Positions 10,166-19,548 of a stretch of DNA of 64,000 bases are shown here, piece after piece; position 1 is the first letter of the stretch; each line of letters opens with the position of its first letter. Location: assembly GCF_036924525.1 (NCBI RefSeq), contig NZ_JAZHRU010000001.1, positions 3,811,001-3,875,000 on the forward strand. The letters are read 5' to 3'. The notes under the pieces are model-generated. The model ran no database searches and had not been told where the DNA came from. It saw only the letters and a list, made by a program, of their open reading frames with translations. Made by a program: the position numbers and the translations under genes. This DNA comes from Bradyrhizobium sp. AZCC 1719 (GTDB lineage: Bacteria > Pseudomonadota > Alphaproteobacteria > Rhizobiales > Xanthobacteraceae).

Positions 10166-11206
10166 ATGCTCCACGGTGACATTTCTTCCAGCAATGACGC
10201 GGTCGGCGTCGCCGTCGTCAATTACAAAATGCCGCGCCTGCATACCAAGGCCGAGGTGCTCGACAACGCCCGCAAGATCGCCGATATGATCGTCGGCATG
10301 AAGCTCGGTCTGCCGGGCATGGACCTCGTGATCTTCCCGGAATATTCCACCCACGGCATCATGTATGACTCCAAGGAGATGTACGAGACCGCCTCGCAGG
10401 TCCCGGGTGATGAGACGGAGATCTTCGCCGAAGCGTGCCGCAAGGCCAAGGTGTGGGGCGTGTTCTCGCTGACCGGCGAGCGCCACGAGGAGCACCCGCA
10501 CAAGGCGCCGTACAACACCTTGATCCTGATGAACGACAAGGGCGAGATCGTCCAGAAATATCGCAAGATCATGCCGTGGGTACCGATCGAAGGCTGGTAC
10601 CCCGGCAATTGCACCTATGTTTCCGAAGGCCCCAAGGGCCTGAAGGTCAGCCTCATCATCTGCGACGACGGCAATTTTCCGGAGATCTGGCGCGACTGCG
10701 CCATGAAGGGCGCCGAGCTGATCGTGCGCTGCCAGGGCTACATGTATCCCGCGAAAGAACAGCAGATCCTGATTTCCAAGGCGATGGCCTGGGCCAACAA
10801 TGTCTATGTCGCGGTCGCCAACGCTGCAGGCTTTGACGGCGTCTACTCCTACTTCGGTCATTCCGCGATCATCGGCTTCGACGGCCGCACGCTCGGCGAG
10901 ACCGGCGAGGAGGAATACGGCATCCAGTACGCGGGCTTGTCGAAGAGCCTGATTCGCGACGCGCGCCGCAACGGCCAGTCGCAGAACCATCTCTTCAAGC
11001 TGCTGCACCGCGGCTATACCGGGATGATCAATTCCGGCGAAGGTGCGCGCGGCGTTGCGGCCTGTCCCTACGATTTCTATGCGAAATGGATCGCCGACCC
11101 CGAAGGAACGCGTGAGATGGTCGAAGCGATGACGCGCTCGACCGTCGGCACCGACGAATGCCCGATCGATGGTATCCCGAACGAAGCGACGGCGAGTAAT
11201 TATTAG
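10166..11206 (+). CDS. amiE: Aliphatic amidase
   Basis: A 346-residue nitrilase-superfamily amidase, collinear with Pseudomonas AmiE from [20 protein letters not shown] onward. The catalytic residues are in place: Glu59 (FPEYS), Lys134 (QKYRK), Glu142 (PIEGWYPG) and Cys166 (IICDDGN). It hydrolyses short aliphatic amides to ammonia and the acid. The formamidase AmiF is slightly shorter, so AmiE is preferred. It is the last gene of the amide locus, 43 bp after fmdB, and two amidases of unrelated fold sit in one operon. Confidence 0.95.
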   Translation: MLHGDISSSNDAVGVAVVNYKMPRLHTKAEVLDNARKIADMIVGMKLGLPGMDLVIFPEYSTHGIMYDSKEMYETASQVPGDETEIFAEACRKAKVWGVFSLTGERHEEHPHKAPYNTLILMNDKGEIVQKYRKIMPWVPIEGWYPGNCTYVSEGPKGLKVSLIICDDGNFPEIWRDCAMKGAELIVRCQGYMYPAKEQQILISKAMAWANNVYVAVANAAGFDGVYSYFGHSAIIGFDGRTLGETGEEEYGIQYAGLSKSLIRDARRNGQSQNHLFKLLHRGYTGMINSGEGARGVAACPYDFYAKWIADPEGTREMVEAMTRSTVGTDECPIDGIPNEATASNY

Positions 11207-11230
11207 CCGGTCAGCGTGCCACACATTCGA

Positions 11231-11347
11231 ATGTCGTCCCGGCCCTCATGCGCAATTGCGCATCAGGAGCCGGGACCCATAATCACAAATGTGGGTTGTG
11301 GCGCGGCGCTGCGGCCGCAGTTTCCTTCATATTTTCGCAGGGACGAC
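11231..11347. repeat. Intergenic inverted repeat remnant
   Basis: GTCCCGGC (11236) and GCCGGGAC (11269-11276) flank a perfect 16-bp palindrome, ATGCGCAATTGCGCAT (11248-11263). A further gggacgac block lies near 11340. This is the layout of a common Rhizobiales intergenic repeat. It follows amiE and may serve as its 3' processing or termination structure; no T-tract follows. Confidence 0.6.
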
Positions 11348-11415
11348 GTTGTGGAGACATCATAGCCCGTTTCGTCTAAGATCCGCGGCTGCGACTTTTG
11401 ACGAGCGAGGCGACC

Positions 11416-12258
11416 TTGCAAACAAGAAAATTCGGCACCAACGGCCCCGACGTCTCCGTGATCGGGCAGGGCACCTGGTATCTCGACCACGGCGACCGCA
11501 AGGCCGCGATTGCGGCGCTGCGCCGTGGCATCGAAACCGGCATGACCCATATCGACACCGCTGAAATGTATGCCGATGCCGAGCCCGTGATTGCCGACGC
11601 GATCGCGGGGCTGCCGCGGGAAAAGCTCTTCCTGGTCTCAAAGGTGTTGCCGAGCAACGCCTCGCGGCGCGGCACCATCACCGCCTGCGAGCGCTCGCTA
11701 AAGCGGCTGAAGGCCGACTATCTCGACTGCTACCTGCTGCACTGGCGCGGCGCCTATCCGTTCGAGGAGACGGTGGCGGCGTTCGAGGAACTGGTGACGA
11801 GCGGAAAGATCCGTTCCTGGGGCGTCAGCAATTTTGATTCAGATGATCTCGACGAACTCGTCGATATCGCAGGCGAGGGCAAGATCGCCTGCAACCAGGT
11901 GCTCTATCATCTGCAGGAGCGCGCGATCGAGCACGCCGTGATCCCGTGGTGCGAGAGGCATGGCGTCGCCGTCGTCGCCTATTCGCCGTTCGGCCACAAT
12001 GACTTTCCGTCGCCGCGCAGCAAGGGCGGCGAGGTGCTGCAGGCGATTGCCGATGCACACAAGGCGACCCCGCGCCAGATCGCGCTGGCGTTTCTCACGC
12101 GCACGGCGTCGGTGCTCGCGATTCCAAAAGCTTCCAGCGCAGAACACGCGGCCGAGAATGCGCGGGCGGGGGACCTGAAGTTGAGCGAGGCCGAGATTGC
12201 CGCGCTCGACAAGGCTTTTCCGCGCGGTCCCAAGCCGCGGGGTTTGCCGATGCTGTAG
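11416..12258 (+). CDS. Aldo/keto reductase
   Basis: A TIM-barrel NADPH oxidoreductase of about 280 residues. The tetrad is visible: Asp in HIDTAEMY, Tyr in the same motif, Lys in LVSKVLPS and His in YLLHWRGAYPFEE. C-terminal cofactor contacts appear in LAIPKASSAEHAAEN. TTG 11416 is preferred because GAGCGAGG lies just upstream; an in-frame TTG at 11398 has no such site. The substrate is unknown. It is separated from the amide operon by an intergenic repeat and probably independent of it. Confidence 0.85.
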   Translation: MQTRKFGTNGPDVSVIGQGTWYLDHGDRKAAIAALRRGIETGMTHIDTAEMYADAEPVIADAIAGLPREKLFLVSKVLPSNASRRGTITACERSLKRLKADYLDCYLLHWRGAYPFEETVAAFEELVTSGKIRSWGVSNFDSDDLDELVDIAGEGKIACNQVLYHLQERAIEHAVIPWCERHGVAVVAYSPFGHNDFPSPRSKGGEVLQAIADAHKATPRQIALAFLTRTASVLAIPKASSAEHAAENARAGDLKLSEAEIAALDKAFPRGPKPRGLPML

Positions 12259-12296
12259 CCTCTCCCTTTCCCCGCTCTTCGCGCGTCTGACGGACT

Positions 12297-13889
12297 TCAG
12301 GCGGCCGGAAACTGCAGTTCGAACGCGACGCCCTTGTCGGACGGCAGGAGCCGGATCGATCCGCCGTGGCTGGTCATGATAGCCTGGACGATAGAGAGTC
12401 CCATTCCCGTGCCGCCGGTGTCGCGGCGCGTGGTGAAGAAAGCGTCGAAGATCTTCTCCCGGTTCGCTTCGGATATCGGATCGCCATCATTGCTGACCGT
12501 CATCCTGACGGATCCATTTTCCTCGGCCGCTTCGAGCCGCACGGCCTTGGCGTTATGACGGATGGCGTTGTCGGTCAGATGCGACAACACGATCAGCGCC
12601 TTTTCGCTGGACATGCCGATCGCGCGGTCTGGGCACCCCGTTGCATCGATTGCGCGTGTCGGAAACCGGCTCTTCAATCCGCCGATGACCTGCGACAGCT
12701 CGCTCTGCTCGTTCTGCGGCGCGGCCTCGGCGCGCGCCAGTTCGCGTAAGCGCTGGCTCATGGCTTCCAGGCGCCCGGTGTCCCCCAGAATGTTCGATAT
12801 GAAGTTCTTCTGTTCCATCCGGGTGAGGGTGTCTGTCTTGCTCTGCAGGGAATCCAGCAGTAGTTCGGCGGCACCCTTGATCGATGTCAGCGGCGACTTC
12901 AATTCGTGGGTAAGGTGCGCCGAGAAGGTCGCGATGTAATCCGACCGTCGCGACAATTGTTCGGCCATGTCGAGAAAGCCGTGCGACAACTGGGCAAACT
13001 CGCGCGTGCCGTAATGGGCGAGGGGCCGAAATGCATCGCGATCGCCACGGCTGATGCGCGCGGCGCGATCGACCAGCTCGCGCATCGGGCGGGTGATGGT
13101 TCGGGAGAATACCAGGCCGATAAAGATGGTCGCGAAAACAACCGCAAGCGCCGCCAGAATGAACTTGCCGCGTTCCTGATAGAGGTGGTCGAAGATGTTG
13201 CTCGGGGTCCTCGACGTATAGATCACGCCTGCGACACGGTTATTGACGACAACAGGCATTGCCGAGAACACGTGGACGCCGACGCCGCGGCTGATCGAAT
13301 AGATCGGAGGAGGAGGCTTGTCGGGTTTGCGAATCCGCAGGGCCGCCCGGTATTGTCCCTTGAGCGCTGTGGCTATCTCCTCGATATGGGCGAGCGATTG
13401 GCCTACCTCGTCACGGCCGGCAATCACGACGCCATGGGGATCGAGGATGCGGAAGCCGGCCAGCGTGACTTTCTGGGTTTCCCGGATAATCGGCGTCAGC
13501 CGCGAGCCGATCTCGACATAGGGTTGCGATGCGGGCGCGCTTGCCGGAAGAGCGTCAGGCCGCCGCCGAAGCAGGTCGGCGCCGGCAGCGAGATCGAGCG
13601 CGGGTCGGATCGGCGTAAGCTGGTCTTCCCGGCCCAGGCGCGCTTCGGCCGGAATTTCGGCGCCGAGTGCGATGCCGGCGTTAAGGCGGGTTTCCACTTC
13701 CCGCGCATAGACCGCGGCAAGCACCCGGCTTTGCGCGATCAGCTCGGCCTGGGTTTGGTGAATGAGCTGGTTGTCATAGAGGCGGAAGAAGAATAGCCCG
13801 ACCAGCGGCAGTGTCGCCGCAGCGGCGAGCGCGGCAAAAATGACCTGTCCTACCGACGGCCGCCATTTTTCAGCCTTGCGAGGCATCAT
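12297..13889 (-). CDS. Membrane sensor histidine kinase
   Basis: A transmembrane two-component kinase of about 530 residues. It has an N-terminal TM (VIFAALAAAATLPLVGLFFF), a periplasmic sensor of roughly 200 residues, a second TM (ALAVVFATIFIGLVFS), HAMP, HisKA (LTHELKSPLTSI, His328) and an HATPase domain (HLTDNAIRHNAKA, GTGMGLSIVQ). The start ATG 13889 overlaps the stop of the response regulator as ATGA; an ATG at 13904 is also in frame. Architecture and pairing resemble CreC-type kinases, but the signal is unknown. Confidence 0.88.
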   Translation of the reverse strand: MMPRKAEKWRPSVGQVIFAALAAAATLPLVGLFFFRLYDNQLIHQTQAELIAQSRVLAAVYAREVETRLNAGIALGAEIPAEARLGREDQLTPIRPALDLAAGADLLRRRPDALPASAPASQPYVEIGSRLTPIIRETQKVTLAGFRILDPHGVVIAGRDEVGQSLAHIEEIATALKGQYRAALRIRKPDKPPPPIYSISRGVGVHVFSAMPVVVNNRVAGVIYTSRTPSNIFDHLYQERGKFILAALAVVFATIFIGLVFSRTITRPMRELVDRAARISRGDRDAFRPLAHYGTREFAQLSHGFLDMAEQLSRRSDYIATFSAHLTHELKSPLTSIKGAAELLLDSLQSKTDTLTRMEQKNFISNILGDTGRLEAMSQRLRELARAEAAPQNEQSELSQVIGGLKSRFPTRAIDATGCPDRAIGMSSEKALIVLSHLTDNAIRHNAKAVRLEAAEENGSVRMTVSNDGDPISEANREKIFDAFFTTRRDTGGTGMGLSIVQAIMTSHGGSIRLLPSDKGVAFELQFPAA

Positions 13890-14590
13890 GCCTGGAGCTC
13901 GCATCGCCCGAGCTTGAAGCCGACGCCGTGAATGGTTTCGATGACGTTGTCGCAGTTCACGGCGGACAGCTTGGCGCGGATATTGCGAATATGACTGTCG
14001 ATGGTGCGATCCGACACCTGGATGTTGAGCTGATAGGCGGCGCTCATGATCTGCTCGCGGCTGAAAACGAGCGTTGGCCGGGTCAGGAATGCCCTGAGGA
14101 TTCCAAACTCGATGGCCGTGAGGCGCAGCGGCCTGCCCGCAAACTCGGCAATATGCTGGCCGGGATCGACGAACAACTTGCCTTGCGACAGCGTAGCCGA
14201 GGACGCCTTTGCGTCCTGCCCACGTGAGGTGATGCGGCGCAGGATGACGTTTACCCTCGCTACGAGTTCGCGCGGGCTGAAGGGCTTGGTGACATAGTCG
14301 TCACCGCCGATCTCTAGGCCCAGTACGCGATCGATCTCGTCGTCGCGCGCGGAGAGAAACAGGATCGGAACGTCCGAGGTTTTTCTTATTTCGCGGCAAA
14401 CGTCCAGGCCGTCGAATTCCGGCATGCCGATATCCAGAATGATCAGATCCGGCTTGTCGGCGGCAAAGCGGGTCAACGCTTCCTTGCCGTCGCGCGCTTC
14501 AAAGACGGTCATTCCGGCCTTCTTTAGTGCAACACGGATGACCTCGCGTATATGAAGGTCATCGTCAACGATGAGAATGCGGTGCGTCAA
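13886..14590 (-). CDS. OmpR/PhoB-family response regulator
   Basis: A response regulator of 234 residues: receiver domain with acidic pocket (LIVDDD), phospho-acceptor Asp53 (LIILDIGMPEFDG), Lys in DYVTKPFSP, and a C-terminal winged helix (TAIEFGILRAFLTRP, DRTIDSHIRNIRAKL). The start is TTG 14590 behind GGGAGAG; longer in-frame extensions have no support. It is translationally coupled to the following kinase. It lies 34 bp downstream of a DUF4173-type membrane protein gene, suggesting a three-gene unit. Confidence 0.9.
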   Translation of the reverse strand: MTHRILIVDDDLHIREVIRVALKKAGMTVFEARDGKEALTRFAADKPDLIILDIGMPEFDGLDVCREIRKTSDVPILFLSARDDEIDRVLGLEIGGDDYVTKPFSPRELVARVNVILRRITSRGQDAKASSATLSQGKLFVDPGQHIAEFAGRPLRLTAIEFGILRAFLTRPTLVFSREQIMSAAYQLNIQVSDRTIDSHIRNIRAKLSAVNCDNVIETIHGVGFKLGRCELQA

Positions 14591-14624
14591 ACGTCTCTCC
14601 CGGCGCAATCGGCTTGCAGTCGAA

Positions 14625-16115
14625 CTAACCTGTGGTCGAACTCTTCGGTTGGGCTTCCAGGGCACGCTGGAGGCGCCAACTCCGAAAACCCCAGGAGCGC
14701 CAGGAAGCAACCTCTTTCACTTGCTGTTCTACAAGGCAACCACGGCGGGAAACAAGGGCCGGATCGAACCCGCGAAGGGCGATGGCCCGGTCGATCGCAG
14801 GCAATGCCTGCGGCCCGAGGGATAGCAGATAGTTCATATCGATCCACACTCCTTTGCCACCCGCTTCGCGGCTATGGCTGACATTATAGTCGGCGATGAT
14901 GGCGGCGAAATTCACCAGCGAACAGATGTAGAGGGTTGCCGTCAGGGTGATGAGATTGGCGCGGATCAGCCAATCATTCGAGCGGTTCAACACGATGCGA
15001 GCGACGATGAGCACGAGCCCCACCGCGACCAGCGCCATCCAGATGAAGGCCGCGACGCGCCACCAGGTCAGCAGATAGATTTGGACATAGAGATCGAGGC
15101 GCAGGATCGACGACATCACCAGCAGAACATTCTGCGCCACCCATAGATAGACCAGCGGCCGAATCACTTTCGATTGCTCGGCCGGCCCACCCGGTCTCAT
15201 CGCGGCCAGAACGAAGCCTGCCGCCAGAAGCGCCGTGACAATAAGGGGATAGGCGCCTCGATGGGCGTAGGAGGCGTAGCTGATATCGGCGGGCAAGGCC
15301 ACGTTGCCCCAGAGATAGATCGCATCAAGAATGGTTTGAACGGCGAACAACAGGTTGAACAGGACCAGCGAACGCAGGATCGTCGCGACGCCGAAAAACT
15401 CCATCCGGTCCGATCGCGGCGTCTGGTCCAGAACCGCCGCTTCGACCAAGGCGGACGAAACCGCCATCTTGCTGCGCCACCAGACATGGATGAACGGCCA
15501 TATGGTCGACAGCGCCACAGCCCAGAACAATATCCGACCCAGGCTCAGATAAGAGGCAGCGTCGCCCGGGTTCATCAGGCGGATCCACTTCTCCAGCAAT
15601 GGATTTGCCGAGACCAGCAGAAGAACGAAGATACCGCCGAGGGCCACGGGAATGAACCAGATCGTAAGACCGGTCTTCAGTGTCGGCAGATTGAACAAGC
15701 CTATGGCATCCCGAAAAGACCTGAAGGGGCCGACCAGAAACAGATCGCATAACGCCGCCGCCTGTTCACCGAGCTTGTACCTCTGCGGATTGGTGGTCAG
15801 CAAAAGACCAACGCCGAGCGCCAGAATCATGAAGGCCAGAGAAGCCGCATTGAATTCCTCGATAGCCGGTACAAGTCCGGCCAACACGAGCACGCCGGCC
15901 AGCAGCATCCGACTTCTGTTCAACGTTGCGAAATTGGCGGTGAGTGAGCCCAGAGCCAGTGCGAGCGCAAAGACGACCGCAGAAATTCCGATTTGTTGGC
16001 CGTAGAACAACCAGTCGGCCAGGGCCGCCAGCGCCACGGCAATCGCGGGTTTGACCGGGATCGGGCTCTCCTGGGCGGAGCCTGCATCGGATGCCGGCGT
16101 GGTGAGGTCGGTCAT
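14625..16115 (-). CDS. DUF4173-like polytopic membrane protein
   Basis: A membrane protein of about 496 residues with at least ten hydrophobic segments, ending in a soluble tail of about 90 residues (GLRG-type ending QALPAIDRAIALRGFDP). The motif set (RDAIGLFNLPTLKTGLTIW, LFNLLFAVQTILDAIYLWG, WWRVAAFIWMALVAVGLVLI) fits the DUF4153/DUF4173 group, whose function is not known. ATG 16115 is preferred to the upstream ATG 16241 because the extra 42 residues look non-coding. It heads the operon with the response regulator and kinase, so it may be part of the sensing pathway. Confidence 0.78.
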   Translation of the reverse strand: MTDLTTPASDAGSAQESPIPVKPAIAVALAALADWLFYGQQIGISAVVFALALALGSLTANFATLNRSRMLLAGVLVLAGLVPAIEEFNAASLAFMILALGVGLLLTTNPQRYKLGEQAAALCDLFLVGPFRSFRDAIGLFNLPTLKTGLTIWFIPVALGGIFVLLLVSANPLLEKWIRLMNPGDAASYLSLGRILFWAVALSTIWPFIHVWWRSKMAVSSALVEAAVLDQTPRSDRMEFFGVATILRSLVLFNLLFAVQTILDAIYLWGNVALPADISYASYAHRGAYPLIVTALLAAGFVLAAMRPGGPAEQSKVIRPLVYLWVAQNVLLVMSSILRLDLYVQIYLLTWWRVAAFIWMALVAVGLVLIVARIVLNRSNDWLIRANLITLTATLYICSLVNFAAIIADYNVSHSREAGGKGVWIDMNYLLSLGPQALPAIDRAIALRGFDPALVSRRGCLVEQQVKEVASWRSWGFRSWRLQRALEAQPKSSTTG

Positions 16116-16409
16116 TGTTGCGCTACCTGTCTGGAGGGGAAAATTGCAAACCAGCGCCGTCGCAGGTCGCTCACATAGCCACCACCCGTCGTTAGCTAAT
16201 CTTGTGGGAACAGGCATTCGAAGACCGCCGCTGAGTTGCAAGACGGACTATCTGGCGCGGTTGTGCAATTGGTTGGAGCGGCGTCTGCAAGAGTTCAGGA
16301 TTTTTCTGCAGTTTCCGTGCAGGTGCGGTTATGCGCTCGCGCCGGCGAGACAAGTTTGATACGGGCAATGGTCTCGTCTGATCCCCTTGCCCAAGCTCCA
16401 ATCATTTTC

Positions 16410-17711
16410 ATGCAAAGTCTCAAACGTATCGGCCTGATCCTGGTCTGGCTCGCTGGAATAGCCTTCGTTTTCGCTGCTGCGAACAAAAACGATCCCTATC
16501 TGATTTCGCTGCGGGGAACGGGAAACATCGCTCTGGCTACTGCGAGCGTGGTTGTCGCCGTCTTGCTCATCCGCCGCGGCTATTGGAGAAGAGGCGTTGC
16601 GGGAAGGGCACTCATACTGCTGTGGTGCCTGCCATTGCCGTCGATGCTCGGTGCGCATGCTGCGTTTGAATGGCGCAAGCAACGGGTTCTGCGGGCCGAT
16701 GCTGCACAGGTGCGCAGCCTTGGAAAGCATTTTATCGTTGGGTACTCGTCATTCCCGGAGGTTTCAGTTCTCGCCGAGAAGGGCCTGATATCCGGCGTCT
16801 ACATCACCAAGCACAATGTCGCGGGATCGTCGGCGACGCGTTTGAAAGAAGAGATTTCGGCGCTGCAGGCTAAGCGGCGCGCTGCGGGTCTGCCACCCCT
16901 GATCGTGGCGGCCGACCAGGAAGGCGGCATCGTATCGCATCTGGCACCGCCGTTGACCAAGCTGCCGGCGCTATCGACGCTTGCGAGCCTGGCGCCGGAT
17001 CTGCGCGCCGCGAAAGCAGAGGCGTTCGGGCGCACGCACGGGCAGGAGCTGGCGGCGCTCGGCGTCACCCTGAATCTTGCGCCGGTGCTGGATTTGCGAC
17101 CTGAACTGAAGCGTAGCCGGTTCGACTTCAACACGCTGATCGGCCGCCGCGCGATTTCCGATGATCCGGCGGTCGTCGCCGAGATCGGACGAGCTTATGT
17201 GAGCGGCCTCGAAGCGTCCGGCGTCGGAGCGGCCGTCAAGCATTTTCCGGGGCTCGGCCGCGTGCGAGCCGATACCCATCATTTCAGCGCCGACTTGGAT
17301 GCGCCGCTCGATGAACTCGAGGCGTCGGACTGGATTCCATTCAGGAAGGTGCTGGCCGGCACGAAAGCGCAACTGATGATCGGGCATGTGACGCTGACGT
17401 CCGTCGACCCAGACCGCGCCGCGTCGCATTCCAAACGCGTCGTCGACGGCATTATTCGCAAAAAATGGAACTATCAGGGTGTCATCATGACCGACGACCT
17501 CGTGATGGGGGCAATCTATCAACGCAATGTCTGCGCGGCAGTGGTCGAGGCGTTCAATGCCGGCGTCGATCTGCTGCTGGTCGCCTTCGACGGCGCGCAG
17601 TTCTATCGCATCTTCACCTGCGCCATGGCGGCGTCGGCCGAAGGCAGGCTCGACGCCGCCATGTTGGACGACAGTGAGACGCGGCTGAAAGGGACGTTCC
17701 CTGTGGATTGA
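16410..17711 (+). CDS. Membrane-anchored glycoside hydrolase family 3 (NagZ-like)
   Basis: The protein has two N-terminal hydrophobic segments (IGLILVWLAGIAFVFAAA and LATASVVVAVLLI) followed by a GH3 catalytic barrel. NagZ-type motifs are AADQEGGIVSHL, the KHFPG...DTHH loop and MTDDLVMGAI, where Asp is the expected nucleophile. It probably cleaves beta-N-acetylhexosaminides, for example in peptidoglycan fragments. The usual GHG of the KHFPGHG loop is GLG here, while the His of DTH is retained. The start is uncertain: ATG 16410 or ATG 16368, neither with a clear ribosome site. It is convergent with opgC. Confidence 0.82.
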   Translation: MQSLKRIGLILVWLAGIAFVFAAANKNDPYLISLRGTGNIALATASVVVAVLLIRRGYWRRGVAGRALILLWCLPLPSMLGAHAAFEWRKQRVLRADAAQVRSLGKHFIVGYSSFPEVSVLAEKGLISGVYITKHNVAGSSATRLKEEISALQAKRRAAGLPPLIVAADQEGGIVSHLAPPLTKLPALSTLASLAPDLRAAKAEAFGRTHGQELAALGVTLNLAPVLDLRPELKRSRFDFNTLIGRRAISDDPAVVAEIGRAYVSGLEASGVGAAVKHFPGLGRVRADTHHFSADLDAPLDELEASDWIPFRKVLAGTKAQLMIGHVTLTSVDPDRAASHSKRVVDGIIRKKWNYQGVIMTDDLVMGAIYQRNVCAAVVEAFNAGVDLLLVAFDGAQFYRIFTCAMAASAEGRLDAAMLDDSETRLKGTFPVD

Positions 17712-17753
17712 GGGACCGCGGTGCGAGGGCGGAAGGCAAGATGCCGGCGCGAA

Positions 17754-18941
17754 CTACTTCGCGAACCGGCCTTCCTTCGGCAGCTCCGTCATTGCCCGGG
17801 TCCGGAATGCGGGCTTGTGATCCTGCTGTTTGGACCACGACACATAGTAGGCGATGGCCGTCATGATCGAAATCCCGGCGAAGCTGACCAGGACATGCAG
17901 GGCAAGCGAATCCGGGCCTGTGATCAGGACGAGATGCGCGGCAAACGAGAGAAACACCCCGGCGCAGAACACCGCCAGCCATTCCTGGCCGCACTTCATG
18001 ATCGGCTGTAACGCCTGCCATCGGAATCCGCGCCAGCTCCGCGGCACCATGTAGGTAAAGAGAAAGGCCAGTGCCAGGAAATGAAGCACCCTGTAGGGGG
18101 CAAGATTTTCCCCATCGTTGGAAGGAAAGACATCGCGCAGGAAATCCGGCACGATGCCAGCTTGCGGAAACTTCCCTGCAACTGTGACGACCAGCGCAAA
18201 GAGCAGGTACAGCCATGCCGCAGCGCGCAGGATTGCGAGGCCTTGGAGGGTGCGTATGGCGTGCACCTGGCTCGCACGGCCTAGCCCAAACCAGGCGCCG
18301 AGCACAAACAGGAGTTGCCAGGAGAACGGGTTGAGATGCCAGCGTCCGTCCGGAAACGAAGACAGATTCCAGTCGAGCAGGCGGGATGCGAAGTAGAGAC
18401 CAATCGATCCGGCGATCGTGAGGTTCGGCCGCCGCATCATGCCGAACAGCACGATCGGAAAGAACGCCATCAGCACGATGAACAGTTGCAGCACGTCGAG
18501 ATTGAGCGGCTTGGCCTGAAGCAGCAGGCCATGAATCAGCGTCCGGATCGCATGATCGACGATCCCCGTAACATTGAACTCGCCGATAAGTTCGGGGGCG
18601 CGGGATCTGCGCGCGACATATCCGATCAGTTCGATATAGATCACGAACAAAACGACGTAAGCGGCGTAAAGCTGCCATAGCCGCTTGAAGATGCGGGTCG
18701 TCGACACGACGAAACCGCGTTCCAGCATCATCTTTCCATAGAGGATGGCCGCGGTGTAGCCGCCGATGAATACAAACAGGTCGGTGGCGCCGCTGAAGCC
18801 GAAATTGCGCATGGTCAGCAGGCTCACCGCATTATGCGGGACGTGATCCAGAAAGAGAAACCAGGCCGCGATGCCAAGCAGGAGACAGAGTCGGAGATCG
18901 CGGTCGCGCGCGGCGAGCTCGGCCTTCATTGACGGATACAT
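17754..18941 (-). CDS. opgC: OpgC-type acyltransferase (periplasmic glucan succinylation)
   Basis: A 395-residue integral membrane protein of the OpgC family (PF10129-like), which transfers succinyl groups to osmoregulated periplasmic glucans. Family features are FLDHVPHNAVSLLTMRNFGFSG and ATDLFVFIGGYTAAILYGKM at the N-terminus, and PLNLDVLQLFIVLMAFFPIV in the middle. About ten hydrophobic segments are visible. The alternative start ATG 18929 (MKAELAARD) is equally plausible. A 165-bp gap upstream of its start holds no visible gene. Confidence 0.85.
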   Translation of the reverse strand: MYPSMKAELAARDRDLRLCLLLGIAAWFLFLDHVPHNAVSLLTMRNFGFSGATDLFVFIGGYTAAILYGKMMLERGFVVSTTRIFKRLWQLYAAYVVLFVIYIELIGYVARRSRAPELIGEFNVTGIVDHAIRTLIHGLLLQAKPLNLDVLQLFIVLMAFFPIVLFGMMRRPNLTIAGSIGLYFASRLLDWNLSSFPDGRWHLNPFSWQLLFVLGAWFGLGRASQVHAIRTLQGLAILRAAAWLYLLFALVVTVAGKFPQAGIVPDFLRDVFPSNDGENLAPYRVLHFLALAFLFTYMVPRSWRGFRWQALQPIMKCGQEWLAVFCAGVFLSFAAHLVLITGPDSLALHVLVSFAGISIMTAIAYYVSWSKQQDHKPAFRTRAMTELPKEGRFAK

Positions 18942-19106
18942 TTTTGGCTAAGACTTTACATGTCGGAGGAATCGAATCGCGAATCTAGCGCGATTGTCCG
19001 CACCGTCGGAATAGACTTTGCGTGAAGAATAATTAAGCAAGTTGTCGGCGATTAAAGCCCGCCCATCAATCACAATGTTTTGAGGGAATAGCTTGACCGG
19101 ACGCGG

Positions 19107-19382
19107 TCACACTCTCTCGTGCTTGCGCAGATCGCGGATGTGATCGAAATGGCTGGCCTGCAGATCAGCGCCCGTCGCGCCGATGTCGGGAAGGGCCGCC
19201 TCGCTCAGAATGTCGGCCGTGATGTCCTCGACCGAGCAATCCGCGATTTCGTGGATGAAGCTGATATTCTTATACTCTCCCGACGCGACCCGGGAGATGA
19301 CCTCGCGCCTTGTGATTTCCGGATCGACGATAGCCTCGCGACCGCGGCGGCCGTAGTCGATCATCACGACGAAATATTGCAT
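19107..19382 (-). CDS. Small hypothetical protein next to phage-type repressor
   Basis: A 91-residue acidic protein beginning MQYFVVMIDYGRRGREAIVD, with no recognised domain, signal peptide or membrane segment. It lies downstream of and in the same direction as the S24 repressor. Two operator-like sites lie in the 166 bp between them, so its expression may be under that repressor (inference). Its phage-type neighbours suggest a mobile origin. Confidence 0.6.
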   Translation of the reverse strand: MQYFVVMIDYGRRGREAIVDPEITRREVISRVASGEYKNISFIHEIADCSVEDITADILSEAALPDIGATGADLQASHFDHIRDLRKHERV

Positions 19383-19427
19383 ATTGGCGATCTGACCTTA
19401 TCCCGCGCGCCGAAATCGACGAGAGTA

Positions 19428-19475
19428 TTTCTGAAAATCGGAAAACAGTCAAGCGAAAATTCCGAAAAACAGAAA
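19428..19475. promoter_or_regulatory. Two operator-like sites (left operator region)
   Basis: TTTCTGAAAATCGGAAA (19428-19444) and TTCCGAAAAACAGAAA (19460-19475) are versions, in opposite orientations, of the motif repeated on the other side of the S24 repressor gene. They lie between the repressor and the 91-residue gene, where a phage left operator would sit. The assignment rests on repetition and position only. Confidence 0.65.
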
Positions 19476-19548
19476 TTGCGATCGAGATCGGTGAGACAGT
19501 CACGCCTCAGGCAGGAGTTGTCGATTCGGAAGACGCAAGCCGCGCTGA

